Source: Candidatus Babelota bacterium
GTDB taxonomy: Bacteria; Babelota; Babeliae; Babelales; Babelaceae
NCBI GenBank assembly: GCA_023379005.1
Contig: JAMCTG010000001.1
Coordinates: 17,521 to 81,520 of the forward strand
Direction: 5' to 3'
DNA: 64,000 nucleotides
Position numbers and translations under genes: made by a program. The notes under the pieces were generated by a model, which made no database searches, had not been told where the DNA came from, and saw only the letters and a program-made list of their open reading frames with translations. Below, piece after piece: positions 18,394 through 27,928 of the stretch. Position 1 is the stretch's first letter. Each line of letters opens with the position of its first letter.

Positions 18394-19310
18394 GTCAATC
18401 TTTCACCATAATTTTGCATACTAGCATATGGGTTAATCAATAACTCTTTGTCTTTAAAAAGTTTTATGGCAGCACTGACACCTTTCCTTGTTCTTAAAGA
18501 ACGTCTTGAATCTGCAAAATCTATTAGCTGTACTGTTTTGCCTTGAATAATCATATTTCCTACAACAAGATCATTATGTCCGCTTCTTTTCATTTCATAA
18601 ATATTTTCAATAATCATTTCATTACTTGGATAAATACCATACAGCATAATAAATGTTACTAAATTAATTCCGTGAATCCATTTTGTTTTTTTTGCATTTT
18701 TAATTAAATATTTTTCTAAAAAATTGCTTTCTACAAAATATCTGGGTATATCAGACATCGGTAAATTTTTTTTGGCCCATCTTGGAATATCTAAACCATT
18801 TTTTGGGGTAGATATAGCAAGTAATTTATTGTTTGAAAACTGATCCAGAATCTTATAACTTGATTCAAAAAAATTTCTTATTTTAGCGGTTGTATCATCA
18901 ATAAATAAATAATCACCAAGTTTTGAAAAATATTCCAAAGCACTTTCTAAAGACATTTTTAAATTGTTTCTCACATTGATAATTGAAACATCAAAGTGCT
19001 CGCATCTTGTCAATGTCTGTAACATTTCGCCAGTAAATTGTTCCGGATTGAGCACAACCACTTTATTTGAATTAATCAAATATGAATCTTGCATTATTCT
19101 GTTTCTATTTCCTAAATATAAAAGACAACATGTAATATTAAAATATCTACAAAGCTCAAATGAATAGTATATTGGTTGATCTGTTATTTCTAAAATAGTA
19201 ATTGGCCTTCTATACTGATTTAAAAAATTTCGGATTATTGCTGAATTATTGGCATCATAAGCAAATATTTGGCATATAAAAAAAAAGATAAGATAAAATA
19301 ATTTTTTCAT
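18390..19310 (-). CDS. Exported protein, degenerate methyltransferase-like fold with a kinase-like H-D-N...DF motif
   Basis: 306 residues with a signal peptide (to about residue 17, IFA). Residues 35-150 alternate strands and helices like a Rossmann methyltransferase (ITILEITD, CCLLYLGN, VVVLNP, FDVSIINVRN, DYLFIDD), but no clear glycine-rich SAM loop is visible. Near the C-terminus H245-N-D-L-x4-N252 followed by Q-L-I-D264-F resembles the catalytic and metal-binding loops of kinase-like phosphotransferases. Which activity, if any, survives is unknown. It converges on the preceding gene and shares 56 nt with the end of the Sel1-type gene upstream. Confidence 0.65.
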   Translation of the reverse strand: MKKLFYLIFFFICQIFAYDANNSAIIRNFLNQYRRPITILEITDQPIYYSFELCRYFNITCCLLYLGNRNRIMQDSYLINSNKVVVLNPEQFTGEMLQTLTRCEHFDVSIINVRNNLKMSLESALEYFSKLGDYLFIDDTTAKIRNFFESSYKILDQFSNNKLLAISTPKNGLDIPRWAKKNLPMSDIPRYFVESNFLEKYLIKNAKKTKWIHGINLVTFIMLYGIYPSNEMIIENIYEMKRSGHNDLVVGNMIIQGKTVQLIDFADSRRSLRTRKGVSAAIKLFKDKELLINPYASMQNYGERLT

Positions 19311-19869
19311 TTTTTTTACATCCTTTTGTTTTTTTAAGAATATATATGAGAATAATTAGAAACTTCAAGCTTATTAAATAATATTTTATCATTTGTAATT
19401 CAACTATCACTTCTTTTTTTTCGTTGTTATGTGCCAATTCACAAAATTTTTTTGCCAAATTTAAGTAATAAAGAATAAGTTCTTTTTTTGCAGGAGGATA
19501 TCCCAATTTTTCAGCTTTTAAAAATTGTAAGTTCGCCTCTTTGATTAAGTTTTGCGCCTTATATAATTTCCCATATTCAAAATGAATTTGAGCCTCAGTC
19601 ATGTCGCAAGAGATGATTTCTGCAAAATCTTTAAAATGAGATATTGCGTGATTCAAATATTTTTTTCCCAATTCGTATTGTGCAATTGCATGCCCTGAAT
19701 TTGCAGCAATTTTTAAAAGTTCAGCATATTTTTTTTGTTTTTGTTCTTTTTTATAAACCATCGCTTCCATAAAAATTTTTTCAACTATATCAATTTCGTT
19801 CTCTTCCATACAAATAGAAAAATTAAAAAATAATGTTGCGGTATATATCTTCAAAATAGTTTTAATCAT
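19255..19869 (-). CDS. Exported Sel1-like repeat protein with C-terminal membrane segment
   Basis: 204 residues: signal peptide (MIKTILKIYTATLFFNFSICM), then helix pairs typical of Sel1/TPR repeats (AANSGHAIAQYELGKKYLNH and AEKLGYPPAKKELILYY), then a hydrophobic helix (YYLISLKFLIILIYIL) followed by lysines, which would anchor it in a membrane. Start is the ATG with GGA upstream; a longer reading begins at TTG. The last 56 nt overlap the signal-peptide region of the next gene in another frame. That is long for this genome, so a late frameshift that extended the C-terminus cannot be excluded. Confidence 0.7.
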   Translation of the reverse strand: MIKTILKIYTATLFFNFSICMEENEIDIVEKIFMEAMVYKKEQKQKKYAELLKIAANSGHAIAQYELGKKYLNHAISHFKDFAEIISCDMTEAQIHFEYGKLYKAQNLIKEANLQFLKAEKLGYPPAKKELILYYLNLAKKFCELAHNNEKKEVIVELQMIKYYLISLKFLIILIYILKKTKGCKKNEKIILSYLFFYMPNICL

Positions 19870-20006
19870 AAATAACAATTTCCAAAAAAATTTATAATTT
19901 TTATATTACAGTTCATAATTATTAAATGAATTAATGCTTAAAAATTCACTTTTTTTTATTTTTTTAATATTATTATAAACTAATTAACATATACCACGAG
20001 CTGTTT

Positions 20007-20945
20007 ATGAACAAATTAGTTTTGACATTTTTAGTATCAATCATCTTTCTTAATATTTCTCCATGCGAACGCAGAGCCAGACTTTCTAGAACAGTTTCAT
20101 GTCATTTGCTTAGATGTTATGAAGACGATTTTTTTTCTCAGGGAATTCATTTATTGCAAAATGCACACACCTGCAAAGATGAAAAATCAAAAATTATAAA
20201 GTTTAAACATAGTTTCATAAATTTTTTATTATCTGGCGATACTTTTATGAACAAATTTGTACACAAACAATTACCACCAATTTTTGATTTCTTAGACGAA
20301 GAATTGCCTTCAAAAGAAAAATTAAAAGGGATGCATGAAGAATTTGCAATAAGCGAAAAAATTTACAGAAAAGTTAAAGACACTGATGGTGAAAAATTAA
20401 GAATTATATCTTCCCATTTGCAACAAATTATTGAAACAGCTCCAAGTGATTTTATATCTCAACCAATCAAACAAAAATATGAAAATTTTTTAAGACAGGT
20501 TAATGTTTTTAGAGTAATCAAAAAAGCTATCAAAAAATTCAATCGCGTTCAAACTGAAATAGGTTATTCAAAAGGACCGCAAAAATACGAAAAAAAATTT
20601 AAAGAAGAGTTGGAATTATTAAAAATTAAATTTCTTAATTCTGCAATCAAAACTTATCTAGCACTTGCAAGAGAATATTTACAATATTTCCCAGATGATG
20701 TCGACTTAAAAAATTTCCAAATTGTCGAACTTATTACAAGATTATGTGATCACGCATTATTCGTAAAAGTTTATCCTACAATGTCACTTTTAAAATCTCC
20801 AAAATATAATTATAATCGCAATCAATATTTAAAATTAAATAATCAATATAATGATGCATATTTAAAGTGTATTGAATTTCGTAAAAAGAAAAAAAAGGAA
20901 TTTGAAGAAGATGTTAAAGGAAGTATTAATAACACAACTACGTAA
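20007..20945 (+). CDS. Exported helical protein of unknown function
   Basis: I do not recognise this 312-residue protein. It has a signal peptide (MNKLVLTFLVSIIFLNISPC), a basic Arg-rich stretch (ERRARLSR), and then a long charged helical body with no repeats or enzyme motifs. Cys20 falls where a lipobox cysteine could be (ISPC), but the -3 to -1 residues are not a good lipobox. Its last 35 nt overlap the start of upp, implying coupled expression of two functionally unrelated products. Confidence 0.7.
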   Translation: MNKLVLTFLVSIIFLNISPCERRARLSRTVSCHLLRCYEDDFFSQGIHLLQNAHTCKDEKSKIIKFKHSFINFLLSGDTFMNKFVHKQLPPIFDFLDEELPSKEKLKGMHEEFAISEKIYRKVKDTDGEKLRIISSHLQQIIETAPSDFISQPIKQKYENFLRQVNVFRVIKKAIKKFNRVQTEIGYSKGPQKYEKKFKEELELLKIKFLNSAIKTYLALAREYLQYFPDDVDLKNFQIVELITRLCDHALFVKVYPTMSLLKSPKYNYNRNQYLKLNNQYNDAYLKCIEFRKKKKKEFEEDVKGSINNTTT

Positions 20946-21522
20946 TAAAGAAACAACTATAGATCAATTTCGAGATATTGCAGATAAATTATCTTATCTT
21001 TTAGTTCAACAAGTAGATCAATATATAAAAACCAAAAAAATAGATGTGGAAACACCTTGGGAAAAAACAAAAGGTGAAGAATTTATCAAACAACCAAAAT
21101 TAATAATAATTTTAAGATCTGGGTTTGCATTACTTCCCGCATTTTTAAAATTTTTTAATAAAGCTGATGTTGGTGTAGTTGGACTTAAAAGAGATGAAAA
21201 AACTGCACAAGCGCATCTTTATTATTTAAATTTGCCAAAAATTGAAGCCGATGATCAAGTCATAATTTTGGATCCTACAATTGCAACTGGCGGAAGCGCA
21301 GTCAGCAGTTTGGAAATTTTAAAAGAAAGAGGTATAAAAGAATCGCAAATCATTTTTGCCAGTATAATTTGTGTGCAAGAAGGTCTTGATGCAATAAAAC
21401 AAGAATTTCCAAATATAAAACTAATTTATCTTGTTAAAGACGAAAAATTAAATGCCAAAAAATTTATTATTCCAGGTTTTGGGGATTTTGGTGACAGATA
21501 TTTTGGAACACCAGTAGATTAA
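20911..21522 (+). CDS. upp: Uracil phosphoribosyltransferase
   Basis: 203 residues with the PRPP-binding loop IILDPTIATGGSAVSS, the earlier LRSGFALLPAF segment and the uracil-binding C-terminus PGFGDFGDRYFGT. It converts uracil and PRPP to UMP, a pyrimidine salvage step that suits a host-dependent bacterium. I start it at the ATG (MLKEVLIT) with an upstream AAGGAA; a longer reading would run deep into the previous gene. It overlaps that gene by 35 nt and converges on the PLP enzyme gene with a 4-nt overlap. Confidence 0.94.
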   Translation: MLKEVLITQLRNKETTIDQFRDIADKLSYLLVQQVDQYIKTKKIDVETPWEKTKGEEFIKQPKLIIILRSGFALLPAFLKFFNKADVGVVGLKRDEKTAQAHLYYLNLPKIEADDQVIILDPTIATGGSAVSSLEILKERGIKESQIIFASIICVQEGLDAIKQEFPNIKLIYLVKDEKLNAKKFIIPGFGDFGDRYFGTPVD

Positions 21523-22817
21523 TTTAATAGTTTACAAAAAGGTTGAACATCTTCTTCAAAATATTTATGAAATGGTGTTGGTAAATTTTTATAATCTATT
21601 GTGTTGGTTAAAGTTTTAAAATCATCAGAACAGAATGTGTTCCAAAAAAGAATATTTTTATCAATCAAATTATTTTTTAAGATATGTTTTAACATACCAG
21701 CAAAAGTTTTACCTGTATAAACACCATCTAATTTTATTGATTCTAATTTTTTTATTAAATTCATAGATTCTATTTCTTCAATTGTATAAAGTGCATAATC
21801 ATCCCCACAATGTTCAGTTAAAATTTCATAATCATCAGTTTCAATTTTAATTTGTGGAATATTAGAATCCAGTTCATGTAAAAGTTCATTAGCATCATTT
21901 ATTAATTTAAATAATTTTTTTTCTAGCTCTTTAATGTCTGTAGGCTCAACTGCCACAAGAACAATTTTGGATTTTAATTTTAATAATTTAATTCCTAAAA
22001 TTAATCCAGCAGCCGTACCTGCGCTTCCTAATGGCAAATAAATTAAATCTGGCTCACAAATTATCTTGTTTTTAATTTGATCATGCAATTCAAATGCAGC
22101 ATTTACGTAACCAATCACTCCTAGTGGGCACGAACCACCAGTAGGAATTACATAAGGAAATTCTCCCAATTCTAATTTATTTTTAACTAACTGCGCACAA
22201 GTTAAAAAGATTCGCATATCATCATTTAAACAGTAAATTAATTCTGCTCCATAATATTTTTGTAATAACAAATTTCTTTGTAACGTATAATCGTTATGTT
22301 GAGGTTTCAACATACAGATTGATTTTAACCCAATTAAATTTGTATAAATTGTTGTTGCTAATGCATGATTAGAACCGGCCATTCCAAAAGTTAAAACATT
22401 CTTAACACCACAAGACATTGCATCTGCTAACAAAAATTCTAATTTTCTAGCTTTGTTTCCACTGTATAATTTTCCTCCGTCAACAATTTTGCCGATTTGA
22501 CCATCGTCTTTTATTGAAAAGTTTTTTAATTGAAAAAATTCCTCTAGATTTGGACACTTAATTATTGGAGAAGGCAAATCACACAATTCGACATGAGATA
22601 ATTTTTCTCGAAGATCAGAAAACTTTTGGAATAAAGGCAGACTAGATTTAGAAATTACAATTTTTTTTTGTAATTTTGAATCAGAAGCTAATGGTTCTAA
22701 AATATTTTTGTATGCATCTGGAATATTATAATAGCTGTACAGATTGGCTAATACTAATCGGTCATAATTTGCGCACATTGTCATATTAATAATAAAAAAG
22801 ATAAATAATTTTTTCAT
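21519..22817 (-). CDS. Exported PLP-dependent D-cysteine desulfhydrase / ACC deaminase family protein
   Basis: 432 residues. The body matches fold-type II PLP enzymes of the ACC deaminase/D-cysteine desulfhydrase family: GGKLYSGNKARKLEFLLADA with Schiff-base Lys122, TFGMAGSNHALATTIY, IPTGGSCPLGVIGYVNAAFEL, and LPLGSAGTAAGLILG for phosphate binding. Members deaminate D-amino acids to oxoacids with ammonia. It starts with a clear signal peptide (MKKLFIFFIINMTMCANYD) with AAGGAAGAAG upstream, so it should act outside the cytoplasm, which is unusual for a PLP enzyme. About 80 residues between the signal and the catalytic core have no obvious counterpart in typical family members. Confidence 0.88.
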   Translation of the reverse strand: MKKLFIFFIINMTMCANYDRLVLANLYSYYNIPDAYKNILEPLASDSKLQKKIVISKSSLPLFQKFSDLREKLSHVELCDLPSPIIKCPNLEEFFQLKNFSIKDDGQIGKIVDGGKLYSGNKARKLEFLLADAMSCGVKNVLTFGMAGSNHALATTIYTNLIGLKSICMLKPQHNDYTLQRNLLLQKYYGAELIYCLNDDMRIFLTCAQLVKNKLELGEFPYVIPTGGSCPLGVIGYVNAAFELHDQIKNKIICEPDLIYLPLGSAGTAAGLILGIKLLKLKSKIVLVAVEPTDIKELEKKLFKLINDANELLHELDSNIPQIKIETDDYEILTEHCGDDYALYTIEEIESMNLIKKLESIKLDGVYTGKTFAGMLKHILKNNLIDKNILFWNTFCSDDFKTLTNTIDYKNLPTPFHKYFEEDVQPFCKLLN

Positions 22818-22883
22818 TCTTCTTCCTTGACCATAAAGTTCCATTATGTTAAAAACATATAACTTTTTAATAAGGATAGTAAT

Positions 22884-23354
22884 ATGAAATATATATTTTT
22901 TTTATCACTTTTTTTTATTGGTTCAGTTTTTGCTGTCAAAGAAGATGTTCGATCACTTGATTATGATTATTCATTGCATTATCGTCTGAGTACCCGTCCT
23001 AAAGTAAAAAAATTTTTACATAATTATGAATGGAAAGAATTAGATAGTTTTGAAGTATTACTACCTGTTACCAAAATGCCAAGCTTTGAATCAAAATGTC
23101 TGAAAAATCATATCTTGAAAAAGATAGAACGCCAAAATGTAATTTTAAAAACTTTCAGCTATCTAAAAAAACTAGAACGTAAAAATCCAATAGAATTTAT
23201 AGATTTTGTAAATTTTTGCAGAAAAAAATTAAAAGAAAAAGATCCAGAATTTGCAAAATATAAAAAAATAATAGCGTTAGTTGATGAATTTAGTTTGATT
23301 GATGATTATCATAATAAATTTATAAACAAATGCTTAAATTATTTTGAATTTTAA
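22884..23354 (+). CDS. Small exported protein of unknown function
   Basis: 156 residues, signal peptide ending GSVFA at about residue 18, followed by a compact basic helical domain rich in Lys and Glu. No known motif. It is divergent from the PLP enzyme gene (66-nt shared upstream region) and converges on the P-type ATPase gene with a 4-nt overlap. Confidence 0.65.
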   Translation: MKYIFFLSLFFIGSVFAVKEDVRSLDYDYSLHYRLSTRPKVKKFLHNYEWKELDSFEVLLPVTKMPSFESKCLKNHILKKIERQNVILKTFSYLKKLERKNPIEFIDFVNFCRKKLKEKDPEFAKYKKIIALVDEFSLIDDYHNKFINKCLNYFEF

Positions 23355-25849
23355 TTTTTATTTAAAATAATTTTTTTATCAAAATATTTATAATAAATTA
23401 ATTTAATAATTTCAGTTGTTATCAAGTATGCCGCAACGATCGCTAAAATTATTACTATTGCACTTGGGTTCGGTCTTTTAAATTTAAACAAAACTTGTCC
23501 AAAATAAGTCATAGGTAAAATCATCGTTATAGTTGCTGCAATTAATGCTAGTAAAAACAATATTTTCGAAGGTGCCACCGCAGTTAAGAAGAATTTTTTT
23601 GTGCGTGCTAAAAATATTAATATTAATTCAGTCAAAATACTAAGAATAAACCAATTTGTTTGAATTACTTGTGGACCTTTGCCATAAAAAATTTTAAAAA
23701 ATATTAAATCAAAAAGAGTACTGGTTAATGCAAAAACAACTGAGACTATTAAAATTTCTTTTATGTTATATTTTTGTGGCCTTACCAATTCATCATTATC
23801 AACATGATCAGTTGAGATTGCTATCATTGGTAAATCAGATAAGGCATTAACAAGTAAGATTTGTAAAGGTAATAAAGGAAGAAAATCAATAAATAATGAT
23901 ACAATTGCAATTGAAGAAAAATTTCCAAAATTAGAACCTAATGTTGTTCTTAAATATTTAATAATATTGGCAAAAACGATTCTACCAGTTTCAATACCTT
24001 CGATAATTACAAATAAACTTTTACGTCCTAAAATAATATCTGCAACATCTTTAGAAATATCTGTAGCATCTTTTACTGCTATGGAAACATCTGCTATTTT
24101 TAAAGCAGGCGCATCATTAATACCTTCTCCCAAAAAACCTATTACATCATTATTTTTTAAAAACTTAACCAATTCAAATTTATTATCTGGCGTAAATCGC
24201 GCAAATATTTGATATCTTTGAGAAATATCTTTTTTTTCTTCTGATTGTAAATTTTGAAATTCTTCGCCGGTTATAACTTCCGAATTTAATCCAATTTTTC
24301 TTCCAACAGCAACTGCTACTTCTTTACTGTCACCAGTTATCATTTTAATTTGAATACCCAATTTTTTAGCTTTAGCAATTGCTGGTATTGCATCTTTTTT
24401 TATAGGATCTTCAAATGAAATCAACCCTACAAATTCCATGTCCTTTTCTATTTTATTAATATCTGTTTCATTACCAGTTTCTTTGTATGCAACACCCAAA
24501 ACTCTTCGCGCATTATTACCCTGGTTAATTATCCAATCGTCTATTTGTTTTAAATCTTGATCACTTATTTTTTTTGATATTGAACTGATATTTTCAAATG
24601 CACCACGTGAAATTAAAATTCTTTTATTATTTTTCTCAACTATAGTTGCATTTTTTCTTTTAATAGAATCAAATGGCAATTCCTGAATCATTTTATATTG
24701 TGAGATTTCATTTATTTGGTCTATAGTTAAAGCATTTTTTATTGCTATATCAAAAGCATTATTGGATTTTTCAGAACTTGCTAGTGCACCAAAATTTATT
24801 GTATCTGGTTGCCCAAAAACATCTGCAACGCTCATAACATTTTCTGTAATTGTTCCAGTTTTATCTGTGCACAAAATATTTAAACTTGCAAGATCTTCTA
24901 AAGATGAAAGACGTTTTATTAATACATGTTTTTTTGCTAGTAACAGTGCCCCACGAGAAAGTGCAACGGTATTTACAACAGGCAATGCTTCAGGCATTAT
25001 TCCTACAACTAAAGCAATAGAAAACATTAATAATTCTAATATATTTACTGCAGTACCTTTTATAACTAAGTGTAATATAAATATGCTTACTAAGGTAATA
25101 ATGTTGATAATAAAAACAAATTTACTTAATTTATAAATATTTTTACTAAAATTACTCTCTCCGACTTGTTTTAATGTTAATTGACTAATATGCCCAAAAC
25201 TTGTATCCGCACCTGTAGCAATCACCATTGCCTTTACTAAACCACTTGAAATATGAGTTGAAGAGAAAAGCATATTTTTAGCTTCATAAACATTTTTGGG
25301 CTCAGCTTTTAATGGCTCGCTTATTTTTTCAACAGGTTCTGATTCTCCAGTTAAAATAGATTCATCTACTGTTAAATTATTTGCATCCAAAATTCTTAAA
25401 TCGGCGGAAATTGTCATACCGGATTCTTTTAATACAATATCACCCGGAACTAACTCTTCACTATTAACAATTTTTTTTTGTCCATTTCTTATCACATAAG
25501 TTGATATTTGTATTTGTTCCTTTAAAAGTTCTAAACGTAAAGCTGCACGATATTCTTGGATAAAACTTAAAAAAACATTAAATAGAGTTATTAAAAAAAT
25601 TATTAAAGCATTTATATAATCACCAAGTAGAAGAGAAATTAATGATGCAAAAAGCAAAAGATAGATAAATGCATTAAATTGTCTAAAAAAAATTTTCAAC
25701 CATGATTCTTTAGATCTTTGTATCTCATTTTTTCCAAAAGTTTTTTGTTTTTGTAAAACTTGTTCATCATTCAGGCCATTTTCCAATGATGTCCCAAACT
25801 TTTTTTCAAGCTGATTCGAATCATATGTTGAATATTTATAATAATTCAT
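23351..25849 (-). CDS. P-type cation-transporting ATPase (MgtA-like)
   Basis: 832 residues with the full P-type layout: an N-terminal domain, M1-M2, actuator domain with TGES at 167-170, M4 with GIMPEALP at about 284-290, phosphorylation site CTDKTGT with Asp329, hinge GEGINDAPAL, and six C-terminal membrane helices. The P-E-x-L-P M4 motif points to the Mg2+ importer/H+-ATPase branch rather than heavy-metal (CPx) or Ca2+ pumps. The hinge is GEGINDAP rather than the common GDGxNDxP. No regulatory leader such as a mgtA riboswitch is apparent in the 76-nt upstream region. Confidence 0.92.
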   Translation of the reverse strand: MNYYKYSTYDSNQLEKKFGTSLENGLNDEQVLQKQKTFGKNEIQRSKESWLKIFFRQFNAFIYLLLFASLISLLLGDYINALIIFLITLFNVFLSFIQEYRAALRLELLKEQIQISTYVIRNGQKKIVNSEELVPGDIVLKESGMTISADLRILDANNLTVDESILTGESEPVEKISEPLKAEPKNVYEAKNMLFSSTHISSGLVKAMVIATGADTSFGHISQLTLKQVGESNFSKNIYKLSKFVFIINIITLVSIFILHLVIKGTAVNILELLMFSIALVVGIMPEALPVVNTVALSRGALLLAKKHVLIKRLSSLEDLASLNILCTDKTGTITENVMSVADVFGQPDTINFGALASSEKSNNAFDIAIKNALTIDQINEISQYKMIQELPFDSIKRKNATIVEKNNKRILISRGAFENISSISKKISDQDLKQIDDWIINQGNNARRVLGVAYKETGNETDINKIEKDMEFVGLISFEDPIKKDAIPAIAKAKKLGIQIKMITGDSKEVAVAVGRKIGLNSEVITGEEFQNLQSEEKKDISQRYQIFARFTPDNKFELVKFLKNNDVIGFLGEGINDAPALKIADVSIAVKDATDISKDVADIILGRKSLFVIIEGIETGRIVFANIIKYLRTTLGSNFGNFSSIAIVSLFIDFLPLLPLQILLVNALSDLPMIAISTDHVDNDELVRPQKYNIKEILIVSVVFALTSTLFDLIFFKIFYGKGPQVIQTNWFILSILTELILIFLARTKKFFLTAVAPSKILFLLALIAATITMILPMTYFGQVLFKFKRPNPSAIVIILAIVAAYLITTEIIKLIYYKYFDKKIILNKN

Positions 25850-25925
25850 AGTAATTTAATTTAAAAACATGTAATTTTACTTTATATATTTATCAAAAAA
25901 GCTTTTTTAAAAACAACAAATTTTT

Positions 25926-26381
25926 ATGTCAAATTCAATAAAAAATATTTTGAATAAATTTGTTCATCAAAATGATGACAAATTTACACTGTTTAAAAAT
26001 TGGCATGAAATTTCAGGACAATTAAATACTAAAATTAGACTCGAAAAAATTTATGATGACACGTGCATAATAGGTGTTAATGATTCTGCATGGATGCAAG
26101 AACTGCATTTAATGTCAAAATTAATTATTTCAAAAATCAACAAAGTATTAAATGAACATTCGAGTGAAAAAAAGTTAATTAAAAATTTAAGATTTAAGTT
26201 AGTTGAACAGAAAAAAATAAAAGAAGACAAAAATAACTTTAAATCTCTAATTTCAAATATCCCGGAAAAAGACGAAACCATTTCTGAGGACATAAAATCA
26301 GAGTTAGAAAAAATAAAAGACAGCGAGCTAAAAAAATCGATCGAAAGTTATTTATTAATTTGTTTAAGGAATAGTAAATGA
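25926..26381 (+). CDS. DUF721/DciA-like protein
   Basis: 151 residues. The first 90 match the DUF721 pattern: W-x-I-x-G (NWHEISGQL), a strand ending IIGVNDSAWMQEL, helix SKLIISKINKVL, and LRFKLVEQK. In bacteria without DnaC, DUF721 proteins (DciA) load the replicative helicase DnaB, so this is a plausible replication-initiation factor. The rest is a charged, probably flexible tail. It overlaps the following TPR gene by 4 nt (ATGA). Confidence 0.8.
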   Translation: MSNSIKNILNKFVHQNDDKFTLFKNWHEISGQLNTKIRLEKIYDDTCIIGVNDSAWMQELHLMSKLIISKINKVLNEHSSEKKLIKNLRFKLVEQKKIKEDKNNFKSLISNIPEKDETISEDIKSELEKIKDSELKKSIESYLLICLRNSK

Positions 26382-27928
26382 AAAAAATATTCATCATTTT
26401 TCTATTGTGCTTTATGTCTTCAATTTTTTGTGCCGAAACAGATGCCAATTCGTATCAGTTATTTTCTTGGGGCTATTATAATTTTTGTTCCAAAAATTTT
26501 GCTACCTCTGAAAAATTCTTTAATAAATTTTTTGAAAAAACAGATTTAAAAGATGTCCAATCACCTTTAATTGGATATTTAAATTTTTTATTTGAGACAA
26601 AAAATTACCAAAAATTTTTAGCTTTATTCGATGCCCATAAAGATTATTTTGCTCAAAATGAACAAATACAATTTATTCATGCAATGGTTTTGCGAAGCAT
26701 GTCGAGATTTGAAGAATCAATTCAAGAGTTTAAAAATTTAAACAAAAAATTCCCTCATAACCAAGAATTGGCATATTACGCAATATTAGCAAGCCTTACA
26801 AATTTGGATTTTAAAAATGCACTAGAATCAATTGAAAATCTTTTTAAATCTAACAGCGCCACAAGAAGTAATTATGTATTTCATTTACTTGCATCTCGCT
26901 GTTATATAGGGATAAATGATTTAAAAAATGCAAAATCATCTATTGATAAATGTGTCCAATTGCATCCACAATCACCTCATGGCTGGCTAATGTATGGAAT
27001 GATTTATAAAATTGCACAAGAAATTAATAATGCAATTTATGGATATTCAAGGCTTCTAGATTTGGTAGGTAGCGATAAAACAATTGAGCAAGAACTTTTT
27101 AATTTAAAAATTAGACAAAAATCGATTTGCCAAAAAAGTTTAGATAAGGCAATTGAGCTTTATAATAGTAACAAAATTGAACTTGCATTAGAGTTGTTAA
27201 ACAAATCATTTTCAGAAAATAATTTTGAACTTGAAGATTTTAATACCGCTATGATTTTAAAAATTGAAATCTTGACAGCATTAAATAAAGGATCAGATGC
27301 ACTTAAACTTTTAGAACAATTAATTGTAAAACAACCTAATAACAAAGTTTGGTATGAAACGTTAAATCTTTTTTATCATGGAACTCAAAATAAAAAAGAA
27401 ATTGCAAAACTTATAAATAAAATAGCTGAAAGTCAGCAACAAAATATTTTAGCAAATCTTTACGCAGCAGATATTATTTTAAGGACAGATTCTGCCAAAG
27501 GTATAAAATATTGTTATAAATGTATAAATCTAACCAAAGATCCAGACTTAAAATCTAAAATAATATTCCAAATTGCTTCAACGCATTATCAGGATAAAAA
27601 ATTTAACGAATTAGAAAAGGTTCTGACAGAAAATTTAAACAACAATCAATACGCTCCACTCATTAACTTAGCAGCCTATTATTATACAACCAAAGGTAAA
27701 AATCTTAAATTGGCCCAAGAATTGATAGATAGAATATTTACAGGTAAAAATGAAAATTTAAAGAATAATCCTCAAATTTTAGACACTAGAGCATTAATCT
27801 GGTACAAAAATAAGGAATACGATAAAGCAGTAAAATCTTTTGGCCAACTTGCAGCATTATCCCCAGATGATAAACTAATTGAAAAGCATTTAAACAAAGC
27901 CAAAATGAAACTTAATGGATCAAAATAA
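26378..27928 (+). CDS. Exported TPR-repeat protein
   Basis: 516 residues: signal peptide (to about residue 20, SSIFCA), then a string of tetratricopeptide-like helix pairs through to the C-terminus (for example FEESIQEFKNLNKKFPHNQE, HPQSPHGWLMYGMIYKIAQE and YDKAVKSFGQLAALSPDDK). Such periplasmic TPR scaffolds organise envelope protein complexes. It starts within the stop of the DUF721 gene (ATGA) and overlaps murG by 14 nt, so the three are an operon; coupling to murG may hint at a cell-wall role, but that is inference. Confidence 0.85.
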   Translation: MKKIFIIFLLCFMSSIFCAETDANSYQLFSWGYYNFCSKNFATSEKFFNKFFEKTDLKDVQSPLIGYLNFLFETKNYQKFLALFDAHKDYFAQNEQIQFIHAMVLRSMSRFEESIQEFKNLNKKFPHNQELAYYAILASLTNLDFKNALESIENLFKSNSATRSNYVFHLLASRCYIGINDLKNAKSSIDKCVQLHPQSPHGWLMYGMIYKIAQEINNAIYGYSRLLDLVGSDKTIEQELFNLKIRQKSICQKSLDKAIELYNSNKIELALELLNKSFSENNFELEDFNTAMILKIEILTALNKGSDALKLLEQLIVKQPNNKVWYETLNLFYHGTQNKKEIAKLINKIAESQQQNILANLYAADIILRTDSAKGIKYCYKCINLTKDPDLKSKIIFQIASTHYQDKKFNELEKVLTENLNNNQYAPLINLAAYYYTTKGKNLKLAQELIDRIFTGKNENLKNNPQILDTRALIWYKNKEYDKAVKSFGQLAALSPDDKLIEKHLNKAKMKLNGSK

